The notes beneath the pieces were generated by a model. That model worked only from the letters and a program-made list of their open reading frames with translations. It had not been told where the DNA came from and ran no database searches. The translations under genes and the position numbers were made by a program. Source: Clostridia bacterium (GTDB lineage: Bacteria; Bacillota_A; Clostridia; Christensenellales; Aristaeellaceae). From it: 6,173 nucleotides of DNA. Shown here one piece after another: positions 1-5,057 of the stretch. The DNA is taken from the NCBI GenBank assembly GCA_017430945.1, contig JAFRMB010000020.1, positions 1 through 6,173 of the forward strand, read 5' to 3'. The stretch's first letter is position 1; each line of letters begins with the position of its first letter.

Positions 1-138
1 ACTCACCAGCATGTGCACATGATCCGGGCATACCTCGGCTTCTACGATCTCTATCCCTTTCCATTCACACAGCTGCCTAAGTATCTTTCCTATCGCTTCC
101 CGTTTCTCTCCATAGAATGCTTTTCTCCTATACTTCGG
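1..138 (-). pseudogene. IS200/IS605-family Y1 transposase (TnpA) remnant, 5'-truncated and cut by the window edge
   Basis: Reading the minus strand from 138 to 1 gives an open frame that starts PKYRRKAFYGEKREAIGK and ends EVCPDHVHMLVS at the window edge. PKYRRK near the N-terminus and PDHVHML, the HUH metal-binding motif of Y1 transposases, are hallmarks of IS200-type TnpA, which cuts and joins single-stranded DNA. The roughly 20-25 residues that normally precede KYRRK, including the start methionine, are absent. Upstream the frame runs through unrelated codons to a TAG at 178-180 with no ATG, GTG or TTG. This is therefore a remnant with a lost 5' end, or one broken by rearrangement near 138. 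The catalytic tyrosine would lie outside the window. The stretch is visibly less GC-rich than the genes to its right, consistent with foreign origin. The family call is firm; whether the rest of the element survives cannot be seen. Confidence 0.85.
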
Positions 139-155
139 CGCCCTGACGGCGGCGC

Positions 156-184
156 TTGTGTTTTTCCGCCCGATTTGCTATCAT
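156..184 (+). promoter_or_regulatory. Possible promoter of the NERD-like gene
   Basis: A TATCAT box at 179-184 (one mismatch to TATAAT) is preceded by TG at 176-177, giving an extended -10. A weak TTGTGT at 156-161 lies 17 bases upstream as a -35. Transcription would start near 190, about 60 bases before the ATG at 253. An AGGAGG at 185-190 has no start codon behind it, so it is probably not a ribosome site. Confidence 0.4.
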
Positions 185-252
185 AGGAGGCAGGGGCCCG
201 CCGGGCGCCCCGGCGAATACGCGCGCGATGGCGCGGGAACGGAGCGATCCAC

Positions 253-972
253 ATGGAAAACGCGAGCGGCATGACCTTTCAGAACATCCTGCCCTTCCTG
301 CTGGCGATCCTGCTCATCTTCATCATCCCCATGCTGATGCGCCGCTACGGGCTCACCTGGGAGGACGTGATCCGCATGCTTTTCTCCCGCGCGCGCAAAC
401 GGGACTACGCCGACCTCGCCGCGGGCTCGAAGGCGAAGCGCGAGCCCTGGCAGACGAACGGCCGCAGCCAGGACATACAGGCGCTGGTGTCCACGCTCTT
501 GATCTTCGTGCGCCGCCACAAGCTCGGCCTCGTGTATCCGGGCACCGTCGAGCACGGCGGGAAGATGGCGAACCTGGTGGCGCTGCTGGTCACGCGGGAC
601 GAGGTCATCGGCATCAACTGCTTCGGCTTCGGTGGCACGATCACCGAACGGGACGGCAAATGGACGCAGCACATGAACGGCGCGGACCGGGCGATCCCCG
701 ACCCGCTCGAGGGCGACCGGCAGCAGGCCGCGATCGTCCGGGCGGCGATGGACGCAAACGGCATGGCCCACATCCCGCTGCGCGTCATGGCCGTGTTCAC
801 CGGCCGGACCGTCGAGATCCGCACGGCGCACCCGGACGAGGTGTGCGACACGCGCCGGCTGCTCGACCATCTGAAGCGCTGCGTGGCCCAAAGCGGCCAG
901 GCGCTCGATCCCGCGGAGGTCTCCCGCCGGCTGAACGGCTGCGTCACGCGGCTGACCCGGTCCGGGAAGTGA
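253..972 (+). CDS. Membrane-anchored protein with a diverged NERD-like domain
   Basis: A 239-residue protein. Residues about 10-28 form one hydrophobic membrane segment followed by basic residues (RR, later RARKR), so the rest should face the cytoplasm. Residues about 92-210 follow the outline of a NERD (nuclease-related) domain: YPGTVEHGG at 95-103, a hydrophobic strand entering VIGINCFGFGGTI at 118-130, W137, then a DPLEGDRQQ-type segment and IPLRVMAVFTG at 174-184. In NERD proteins the strand normally reads like VFVIEVKNYSGRI, with catalytic E and K. An ungapped alignment puts N122 and F124 at these places, so nuclease activity looks lost or the assignment is to a remote relative. The ATG at 253 is chosen because GGAG lies 8 bases upstream; M7 at 271 is a poorer alternative. 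The gene stands alone ahead of the TRAP operon promoter, and no terminator is obvious. The role is unknown; the domain call is from pattern memory. Confidence 0.65.
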   Translation: MENASGMTFQNILPFLLAILLIFIIPMLMRRYGLTWEDVIRMLFSRARKRDYADLAAGSKAKREPWQTNGRSQDIQALVSTLLIFVRRHKLGLVYPGTVEHGGKMANLVALLVTRDEVIGINCFGFGGTITERDGKWTQHMNGADRAIPDPLEGDRQQAAIVRAAMDANGMAHIPLRVMAVFTGRTVEIRTAHPDEVCDTRRLLDHLKRCVAQSGQALDPAEVSRRLNGCVTRLTRSGK

Positions 973-1011
973 AGCGCGGCCCGGGGCGGCCAAAAATACC
1001 GTTAAAAACAG

Positions 1012-1040
1012 TGGACAAAAATTAATAATTGTGTTATAGT
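1012..1040 (+). promoter_or_regulatory. Sigma70/SigA-type promoter of the TRAP operon
   Basis: TGGACA at 1012-1017 (five of six matches to TTGACA) and TATAGT at 1035-1040 (five of six matches to TATAAT) are separated by exactly 17 bases. TG at 1032-1033 gives an extended -10. The expected start is near 1047, leaving a leader of about 30 bases that carries AAGGAGG at 1063-1069. The spacer holds an AT-only palindrome, AATTA-A-TAATT, at 1020-1030. It could be an operator, but AT-rich palindromes of this size arise easily by chance. The AT-rich character of about 1000-1065 contrasts with the GC-rich genes on both sides. Confidence 0.8.
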
Positions 1041-1076
1041 CTAAGTATCCCAAATATTATATAAGGAGGCTCCCCC

Positions 1077-2045
1077 ATGAAGAAATTTCTTGTTCTGACC
1101 CTGGTCCTGGCACTCCTGGCGATGTCCTGCACGGCTTTCGCCGCGGAAGTCACGCTGTCGCTCGGCCACATCCAGTCCGAGACCGACTCCTGGCACGAGG
1201 CCGCGCTCGCCTTCAAAGAGTACGTCGAGGAGAAATCCGAGGGCCGCATCGCCGTCGAGGTGTATCCGAACTCCCAGCTGGGCTCTGAGGTCGACATGCT
1301 GACCTCCATCCTGATGCAGTCCGGCTGCGACATCACCTACACCGGCGAGTCCATGCAGACCTACGAGCCCGACCTGGGCATGATCGGCATGCCCTACCTC
1401 ATCCAGTCCGACGAGCACATGGACGCCGTTCTGAACGGCGAGCCCGGCAAGAAGTTCGAAGCCCTGATGGAGAACGCCGGCATGAAGGTCATCGGCTACT
1501 TCACCCGCGGCCCGCGCTACATCACCTCCAACCGCAAGATCGAGACCATCGCCGACTGCCAGAACCTGCTGATCCGCACCCCGCAGTCTCCGATGACCGT
1601 GGCGGCCTTCGAGGCGCTGGGCGCCAAGCCCACCCCCATGGCGCTGAACGAGGTGTTCACCTCGCTGCAGCAGGGCACCATCGAGGCCCAGGAGAACCCC
1701 TACGCCTTCATCAAGAACCAGAGCTTCTATGAGGTCCAGAAGTACCTCATCAAGACCGCGCACCTGCGCGCCTGGGTGTACATCGCGATGGGCAAGGCCA
1801 AGTTCGACTCGATGCCGGAAGACCTGCAGCAGATCGTGCTGGAGGGCGGCAAGCACGCGCAGGAAGTGGAGCACGAGCTGTTCCTGAAGAACGAGATCGA
1901 ATTCGAGGATTTCCTCAAGGAGAAGATGGAGTTCGTCGAGGTCGACCAGAAGGCGTTCGCCGATGCGATGATCGCGGGCGTGCTGCCCACCCTGACCGAC
2001 AGCCAGAAGGCGCTCTATGAGGAGATCGCGGCGCTCGCGCAGTGA
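1077..2045 (+). CDS. dctP: TRAP transporter solute-binding protein, DctP family
   Basis: A 322-residue extracytoplasmic binding protein, the usual length for the family. It captures an organic acid and hands it to the DctQ-DctM permease. MKK, a hydrophobic core and AFA/AEV at about 21-25 form a signal peptide. C18 lies in the core, but AMSC is a poor lipobox. The mature protein opens with VTLSLGHIQSETDSWHEAA and PNSQLGSEVDML, as typical DctP proteins do. R167 in LLIRTPQSPM is the conserved arginine that salt-bridges the substrate carboxylate. EVFTSLQQGTIEAQENP at 192-208 is the second family signature, with N207 in the usual position. AAGGAGG at 1063-1069, 7 bases before the ATG, fixes the start. 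It is the first gene of the operon, directly behind a strong promoter. The substrate cannot be read from sequence: C4-dicarboxylates, 2-oxo acids, sugar acids and others all fall in this family, and the symbol is used only for the family. Confidence 0.95.
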   Translation: MKKFLVLTLVLALLAMSCTAFAAEVTLSLGHIQSETDSWHEAALAFKEYVEEKSEGRIAVEVYPNSQLGSEVDMLTSILMQSGCDITYTGESMQTYEPDLGMIGMPYLIQSDEHMDAVLNGEPGKKFEALMENAGMKVIGYFTRGPRYITSNRKIETIADCQNLLIRTPQSPMTVAAFEALGAKPTPMALNEVFTSLQQGTIEAQENPYAFIKNQSFYEVQKYLIKTAHLRAWVYIAMGKAKFDSMPEDLQQIVLEGGKHAQEVEHELFLKNEIEFEDFLKEKMEFVEVDQKAFADAMIAGVLPTLTDSQKALYEEIAALAQ

Positions 2046-2068
2046 TCCGCCAGAAGTCATAAGACGTC

Positions 2069-2096
2069 ATGGAGCCAGCAGATCCGCTGGCTCCAT
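2069..2096 (+). promoter_or_regulatory. Perfect intercistronic stem-loop between dctP and dctQ
   Basis: ATGGAGCCAGC at 2069-2079 and GCTGGCTCCAT at 2086-2096 pair perfectly over 11 bases around the 6-base loop AGATCC. No T-run follows (TTCCATAAAGG), so it is not a classical full terminator. It lies 23 bases after the dctP stop and 20 bases before the dctQ start. In many binding-protein transporter operons a hairpin at this place protects the 3' end of the binding-protein message or partly attenuates read-through, so that binding protein exceeds permease. That role is inferred here from position and shape. Confidence 0.8.
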
Positions 2097-2116
2097 TCCA
2101 TAAAGGGGTGACCGAT

Positions 2117-2632
2117 ATGAAAAAAGGCTTTGACAAGTTCGTCAAGATCTACACCGAGGTGCTTTGCGCCTTCGGCTGCGTGTTCTATCTGGCCTTCTGC
2201 GTGTGCGTGCTGGTCCAGATCGTCAGCCGGAACCTGCTGCCCTCCGCTCCCTCCTGGACGGAGGAGCTGGCGCGGTACACCTTCGTGTACATGGTCGCCT
2301 TCGGCTGCGGCGTGGCCGTGCTGAAGGACGAGTTCGTGTTCGTGGAATTCCTGAAGGACGCGCTGGTCGCCAAGGGGCTGCACAGGCTGAACAAGGTGAT
2401 CCGCCTGCTGGTGACCGTCGCGATGCTGGCGCTGAGCGCGTACCTCCTGTTCTTCTCGGTCCCGCAGCTCGCGTTCATCAAGTTCCGGATGGTGTCGACC
2501 GCCATGCAGCTGCCCATGCAGGTCGTCTACTTCTCGCAGATCCTGATGTTCGGCTTCCTGTGCATCAGCCTGATCATGCGCATCATCCAGATGATCGCCG
2601 GCTTCTCGGACGCGCCCGAAAAAGCATCTTAA
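2117..2632 (+). CDS. dctQ: TRAP transporter small membrane subunit, DctQ family
   Basis: A 171-residue protein, the typical DctQ size. It has four hydrophobic segments at about 15-36, 52-70, 92-114 and 134-158. The family signature between segments one and two is clear: QIVSRN at 34-39 and WTEELARY at 47-54 with the conserved tryptophan and EE pair. DctQ packs against DctM and is needed for transport; it is thought to stabilise the complex and help engage the binding protein. The frame is open further upstream to an ATG at 2069, but that lies inside the stem-loop and adds hydrophilic residues unlike the family. The ATG at 2117 has AGGGGTGA just ahead and begins MKKGFDKF, so it is chosen. This ribosome site is weaker than those of dctP and dctM. 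The stop overlaps the dctM ribosome binding site. Confidence 0.92.
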   Translation: MKKGFDKFVKIYTEVLCAFGCVFYLAFCVCVLVQIVSRNLLPSAPSWTEELARYTFVYMVAFGCGVAVLKDEFVFVEFLKDALVAKGLHRLNKVIRLLVTVAMLALSAYLLFFSVPQLAFIKFRMVSTAMQLPMQVVYFSQILMFGFLCISLIMRIIQMIAGFSDAPEKAS

Positions 2633-2638
2633 GGAGGT
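2631..2638 (+). promoter_or_regulatory. Ribosome binding site of dctM, overlapping the dctQ stop codon
   Basis: AAGGAGGT is a perfect match to the anti-Shine-Dalgarno sequence. Its first two bases are the last two of the dctQ TAA, and it lies 8 bases before the dctM ATG at 2647. This spacing suggests coupled translation of the two permease subunits and fixes the dctM start. Confidence 0.85.
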
Positions 2639-2646
2639 AGGCAGAA

Positions 2647-3927
2647 ATGGTATCAGCATTGTTCATCTCATTCCTCGTCTGCCTGGCGGTGGGCGTGCCC
2701 GTGGCCTTCAGCCTGGGCATCGCTTCGCTCATATACTTCCTGGGCACCGGGATGCCGATCGTCCAGTTCGCACAGCGCTTCTTCGCGGGCATGGACAGCT
2801 TCACGCTGCTGTGCATCCCCGGCTTCACGCTGGCCGGCAACCTGATGAACCAGGGCGGCATCTCCGACAAGCTGCTGGACTTCGCGGACGCCATCGTGGG
2901 CCATCTGCGCGGCGGCCTGGCCTACGCCAACATCCTGGCCTCCATGGTCTTCGCCGGCATCTCGGGCACGGCACTGGCCGACACGGTGGCGCTGGGCGGC
3001 ATCGAGATCCCCATGATGGTGCAGCAGGGCTACGACGTGCCCTTCTCGGTCGCGGTCACGGCGTCGAGCTCCTGCATGGGCCCCATCATCCCGCCGTCGG
3101 TCCCGATGATCATCGCGGCCACGATGACCGGCCTGTCCGTCTCCAAAATGTTCATGGCGGGCATCTTCCCCGGCATCCTGATGGGCGGCTCCATGTGCCT
3201 GGTGTGCTACCTGGAGGCGAGAAAGAAAAACTATCCCAAACGCGATAAGATGCTGTCGTTCAAGGAGATCATGAAGGCAGGCCGCGAAGCCATCTGGGCC
3301 ATCATCATGACGGCCATCATCCAGTTCGGCATCATGGGCGGCGTGATGACCCCCACCGAGGCCTCCATCGTGTGCGTGGCCTACGGCACCATCGTCAGCT
3401 TCTTCATCTACAAGAAGCTGAACCTGAAGTCCTTCTACGGCTGCCTGAAGCAGACGCTGTCCAGCGCCGCGGCCATCATGGCGCTGGTAGCCTTCGCCAA
3501 CGTGTTCGCCTACATACTGACCAAGGAACGCATCCCCAACATGATCGCGGACGCGATGCTGCAGCTGACGACGAACAAGTACATCATCCTGCTGCTCATC
3601 AACATCTTCCTGATCTTCGTGGGCATGTTCATGGAGACCATCGCGGCGATCCTGATCCTGTTCCCGGTGCTGCTGCAGGTGGCCTCGCAGGTCGGCGTGG
3701 ATTCGATCCAGTTCGGCCTCATCTGCGTGATGAACCTGGTCATCGGCCTGACGACGCCGCCCGTCGGCGTGTGCCTGTTCGCGGCCACGGCCATCGGCGG
3801 CAACAAGCTGTCGGAGAACGTGAAGGCGCTGGCACCCTTCATGATCGCGCTGTTCTCGGTGCTGCTGCTGGTCACCTACGTGCCGGCGGTCTCCGTCGGC
3901 GTGATGCGGCTCTTCACCGGCGGCTGA
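2647..3927 (+). CDS. dctM: TRAP transporter large permease subunit, DctM family
   Basis: A 426-residue, almost entirely hydrophobic protein of standard DctM length, with about a dozen membrane segments. It forms the transport channel, with two-fold pseudo-repeats, and couples uptake to an ion gradient (Na+ in characterised TRAP systems). Diagnostic motifs are in order: GISGTALADTVALGGIEIP at 104-122; SSCMGPIIPPSVPMII at 141-156, the first re-entrant hairpin; MFMAGIFPG at 168-176; GGVMTPTEAS at 231-240; METIAAILILFPVL at 329-342; and IGLTTPPVGVCLFAATAIGG at 366-385, the second hairpin. The start is fixed by the perfect ribosome site 14 bases after dctQ. It is the last gene of the operon; a hairpin terminator begins 30 bases after its stop. 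No truncation or unusual residue is seen. The subunit is separate from DctQ, unlike fused QM permeases such as SiaQM. Confidence 0.96.
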   Translation: MVSALFISFLVCLAVGVPVAFSLGIASLIYFLGTGMPIVQFAQRFFAGMDSFTLLCIPGFTLAGNLMNQGGISDKLLDFADAIVGHLRGGLAYANILASMVFAGISGTALADTVALGGIEIPMMVQQGYDVPFSVAVTASSSCMGPIIPPSVPMIIAATMTGLSVSKMFMAGIFPGILMGGSMCLVCYLEARKKNYPKRDKMLSFKEIMKAGREAIWAIIMTAIIQFGIMGGVMTPTEASIVCVAYGTIVSFFIYKKLNLKSFYGCLKQTLSSAAAIMALVAFANVFAYILTKERIPNMIADAMLQLTTNKYIILLLINIFLIFVGMFMETIAAILILFPVLLQVASQVGVDSIQFGLICVMNLVIGLTTPPVGVCLFAATAIGGNKLSENVKALAPFMIALFSVLLLVTYVPAVSVGVMRLFTGG

Positions 3928-3956
3928 CGAGAGGAAAGAAGATCCATCCACGCGAC

Positions 3957-3990
3957 AGAGCGGGGGCCTTCGGCCTCCGCTCTGATCTTT
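3957..3990 (+). terminator. Rho-independent terminator of the dctPQM operon
   Basis: AGAGCGGGGGCC at 3957-3968 pairs with GGCCTCCGCTCT at 3972-3983 over 12 bases, with one G-U pair and the loop TTC. GATCTTT follows, so the T-tract is short. Its place 30 bases after dctM and the very stable stem support termination, although the weak T-run may allow some read-through. Confidence 0.8.
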
Positions 3991-4054
3991 GGGTGCGAAC
4001 AGGGCGCCGGGGGCAAGACGATGCCCTCCCGGACGGAGCCGGCTGCACAGCTGC

Positions 4055-4079
4055 GGACGCCAAATCATGGCGTCCCTGC
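4055..4079 (-). repeat. Hairpin unit 1, reverse orientation, variant foot
   Basis: GGACGCCA at 4055-4062 pairs with TGGCGTCC at 4068-4075 over 8 bases. The foot at 4076-4079 is CTGC instead of CTAC (GCAG on the minus strand). Confidence 0.65.
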
Positions 4080-4102
4080 GTGGCGGGACGTGCTCATCCA
4101 CG

Positions 4103-4131
4103 CCGTAGGGGCGCCGTTCACGGCGCCCGCG
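4103..4131 (+). repeat. Hairpin unit 2, forward orientation
   Basis: CCGTAGG precedes GGGCGCCG (4109-4116), loop TTCA, CGGCGCCC (4121-4128), then GCG. The arms differ from those of unit 4 on both sides, so the pairing is kept. A degenerate reverse unit follows at about 4146-4165. Confidence 0.8.
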
Positions 4132-4228
4132 TTCCCGGTCCGTTCGGACACCGGGATATGGCATCTCTCCAGCAACGATGGATGGCGACCATCGATCGCC
4201 GGGACGTGGCGGAGCACGCGATCACCTG

Positions 4229-4257
4229 CCGTAGGGACGCCATAATTGGCGTCCGCG
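4229..4257 (+). repeat. Hairpin unit 4, forward half of a convergent pair
   Basis: CCGTAGG then GGACGCCA (4235-4242), loop TAAT, TGGCGTCC (4247-4254), GCG. It is followed by the shared tail TCCCTGATCCATCCTG and then the reverse unit at 4277-4301; the pair spans 73 bases. Confidence 0.85.
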
Positions 4258-4276
4258 TCCCTGATCCATCCTGTTG

Positions 4277-4301
4277 CGGGCGATGAGGACATCGCCCCTA
4301 C
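4277..4301 (-). repeat. Hairpin unit 5, reverse half of a convergent pair
   Basis: GGGCGATG (4278-4285), loop AGGA, CATCGCCC (4290-4297), then CCTAC, which reads GTAGG on the minus strand. The core is the exact reverse complement of the unit at 4600-4619. Confidence 0.85.
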
Positions 4302-4352
4302 ATCAACACGTTCGACCCGCGACCCGCAAGGCGTTGCGCAGGCGCGGGACGT

Positions 4353-4369
4353 GGCGACCGATGGTCGCC
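4353..4369. repeat. GGCGACC hairpin, copy 1
   Basis: GGCGACC, loop GAT, GGTCGCC: a perfect 7-base stem. The sequence after it, GGTAC, reads GTACC on the minus strand, like a degenerate foot. The same hairpin recurs at 4984-5000 and 5207-5223. Confidence 0.75.
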
Positions 4370-4397
4370 GGTACGGGACGGAACACGCGATCACCCG

Positions 4398-4426
4398 CCG
4401 TAGGAACGCCATAATTGGCGTCCGCG
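4398..4426 (+). repeat. Hairpin unit 7, forward half of a convergent pair
   Basis: CCGTAGGA then ACGCCA (4406-4411), loop TAAT, TGGCGT (4416-4421). One outer pair is lost (A4405 opposite C4422). It pairs with the reverse unit at 4440-4466; the pair spans 69 bases. Confidence 0.8.
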
Positions 4427-4439
4427 TTCCCGAACCATC

Positions 4440-4466
4440 CGGACACCATGAATGGTGTCCCTACGG
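4440..4466 (-). repeat. Hairpin unit 8, reverse half of a convergent pair
   Basis: GGACACCA (4441-4448), loop TGAA, TGGTGTCC (4453-4460), then CTACGG, which reads CCGTAG on the minus strand. The arms carry ACACCA/TGGTGT, a compensated variant of ACGCCA/TGGCGT. Confidence 0.85.
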
Positions 4467-4481
4467 GGAAGCAGGAGAAGC

Positions 4482-4530
4482 GACCCCTCCGGCCCTGCGG
4501 GCCACCTCCCCTGAAAGGAGAGGCAAGGGG
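4482..4530. repeat. CCTCC-rich double hairpin of a separate repeat family
   Basis: GGCCC (4491-4495) pairs with GGGCC (4499-4503), directly followed by CCTCCCCT (4505-4512), loop GAA, AGGAGAGG (4516-4523) with one mismatch. There is no GTAG foot. It resembles CTCCCC/GGGGAG intergenic repeats that I recall from gut Clostridia; that resemblance is from memory only. Confidence 0.55.
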
Positions 4531-4593
4531 GCTGACTGGCCCGGCACTATGTCTTCCGTTTCGTTGCAGGCAAATCTATGGCGGGTACGGCAT

Positions 4594-4622
4594 CTGTAGG
4601 GGCGATGTCCTCATCGCCCGCA
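4594..4622 (+). repeat. Hairpin unit 10, forward orientation
   Basis: CTGTAGG then GGGCGATG (4600-4607, overlapping the foot), loop TCCT, CATCGCCC (4612-4619). The core is the exact reverse complement of the units at 4278-4297 and 4909-4928. Confidence 0.85.
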
Positions 4623-4685
4623 TGTGTCATCCCCACGGGGCGCGAGATCGTCACCAGGTCGTTCATGGGCGACGAGGCGAAAATA

Positions 4686-4712
4686 CGGACACCAATTATG
4701 GTGTCCCTACGG
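4686..4712 (-). repeat. Hairpin unit 12, reverse orientation
   Basis: GGACACCA (4687-4694), loop ATTA, TGGTGTCC (4699-4706), then CTACGG, which reads CCGTAG on the minus strand. Confidence 0.85.
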
Positions 4713-4732
4713 TGGGGTATCGCACACACTTG

Positions 4733-4761
4733 TCGTAGGGGCGCCATTCATGGTGCCCGCG
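4733..4761 (+). repeat. Hairpin unit 13, forward orientation
   Basis: TCGTAG then GGGCGCCA (4739-4746), loop TTCA, TGGTGCCC (4751-4758), GCG. One pair is G-U as RNA. A degenerate reverse unit follows at 4777-4795. Confidence 0.8.
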
Positions 4762-4858
4762 TCCCCGTTCCATTCTGACACCGGGATATGGCATCCTCCC
4801 GGTAACGATGGATGGCGACCATCGATCGCCGGGGCGTGGCGGAGCACGCGATCACCTG

Positions 4859-4888
4859 CCGTATGGACGCCATAATTTGGCGTCCGCG
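4859..4888 (+). repeat. Hairpin unit 15, forward half of a convergent pair, mutated foot
   Basis: CCGTATGG replaces CCGTAGGG. GGACGCCA (4865-4872) pairs with TGGCGTCC (4878-4885) around the 5-base loop TAATT, one base longer than in the sister copy. The stem itself is unchanged. Confidence 0.8.
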
Positions 4889-4907
4889 TCCCTGATCCAT
4901 CCTGTTG

Positions 4908-4932
4908 CGGGCGATGAGGACATCGCCCCTAC
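4908..4932 (-). repeat. Hairpin unit 16, reverse half of a convergent pair
   Basis: GGGCGATG (4909-4916), loop AGGA, CATCGCCC (4921-4928), then CTAC. It is identical to the unit at 4277-4301. Confidence 0.85.
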
Positions 4933-4983
4933 ATCAACACGTTCGACCCGCGACCCGCAAGGCGTTGCGCAGGCGCGGGACGT

Positions 4984-5000
4984 GGCGACCGATGGTCGCC
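4984..5000. repeat. GGCGACC hairpin, copy 2
   Basis: GGCGACC, loop GAT, GGTCGCC; identical to 4353-4369 as part of the long duplication. Confidence 0.75.
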
Positions 5001-5028
5001 GGTACGGGACGGAATGCGCGATCACCCG

Positions 5029-5057
5029 CCGTAGGGACGCCATAATTGGCGTCCGCG
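5029..5057 (+). repeat. Hairpin unit 18, forward orientation
   Basis: CCGTAGG then GGACGCCA (5035-5042), loop TAAT, TGGCGTCC (5047-5054), GCG. A worn reverse unit follows: GATGCC at 5073-5078 pairs with GGCGTC at 5086-5091 with one G-T pair, but the GTAG foot is gone. Confidence 0.8.

Larger units (their letters stand above)
4105..4430 (+). repeat. Long direct repeat, copy A
   Basis: Matches 4735-5061. The first 72 bases differ at about 12 positions. The rest, from about 4175, differs at only about 6 positions, and 4246-4383 is identical base for base to 4877-5014. It contains units 2, 4, 5 and 7 and a GGCGACC hairpin at 4353-4369. Confidence 0.9.

Noticed and set aside
136..165. Plus-strand terminator (GCGCC...GGCGC followed by TTGTGTTTTT)
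   Set aside because: The stem is only about five pairs with an ambiguous register, and no plus-strand gene is seen to its left.
974..995. Terminator after the NERD-like gene (GGCC...GGCC followed by CAAAAA)
   Set aside because: Only about four base pairs form and the tract after it is A, not T. It is too weak to call.
2069..2116. Upstream ATG at 2069 as the dctQ start
   Set aside because: It lies in the left arm of the stem-loop, lacks a ribosome site and adds 16 hydrophilic residues not found in the family. The ATG at 2117 has its own ribosome site.
4007..4032. Second terminator after dctM (GGGCA/TGCCC with an outer CCGG pair)
   Set aside because: The stem is interrupted by a two-base bulge and no T-run follows. 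It is better treated as chance GC pairing.
2668..4164. Long minus-strand open frame opposite dctM (498 codons)
   Set aside because: It is rich in H, R, D and Q with no recognisable motif and lies opposite a gene with clear DctM motifs. This is a frame shadow typical of GC-rich DNA. The same holds for the minus frames opposite dctP, dctQ and the NERD-like gene.
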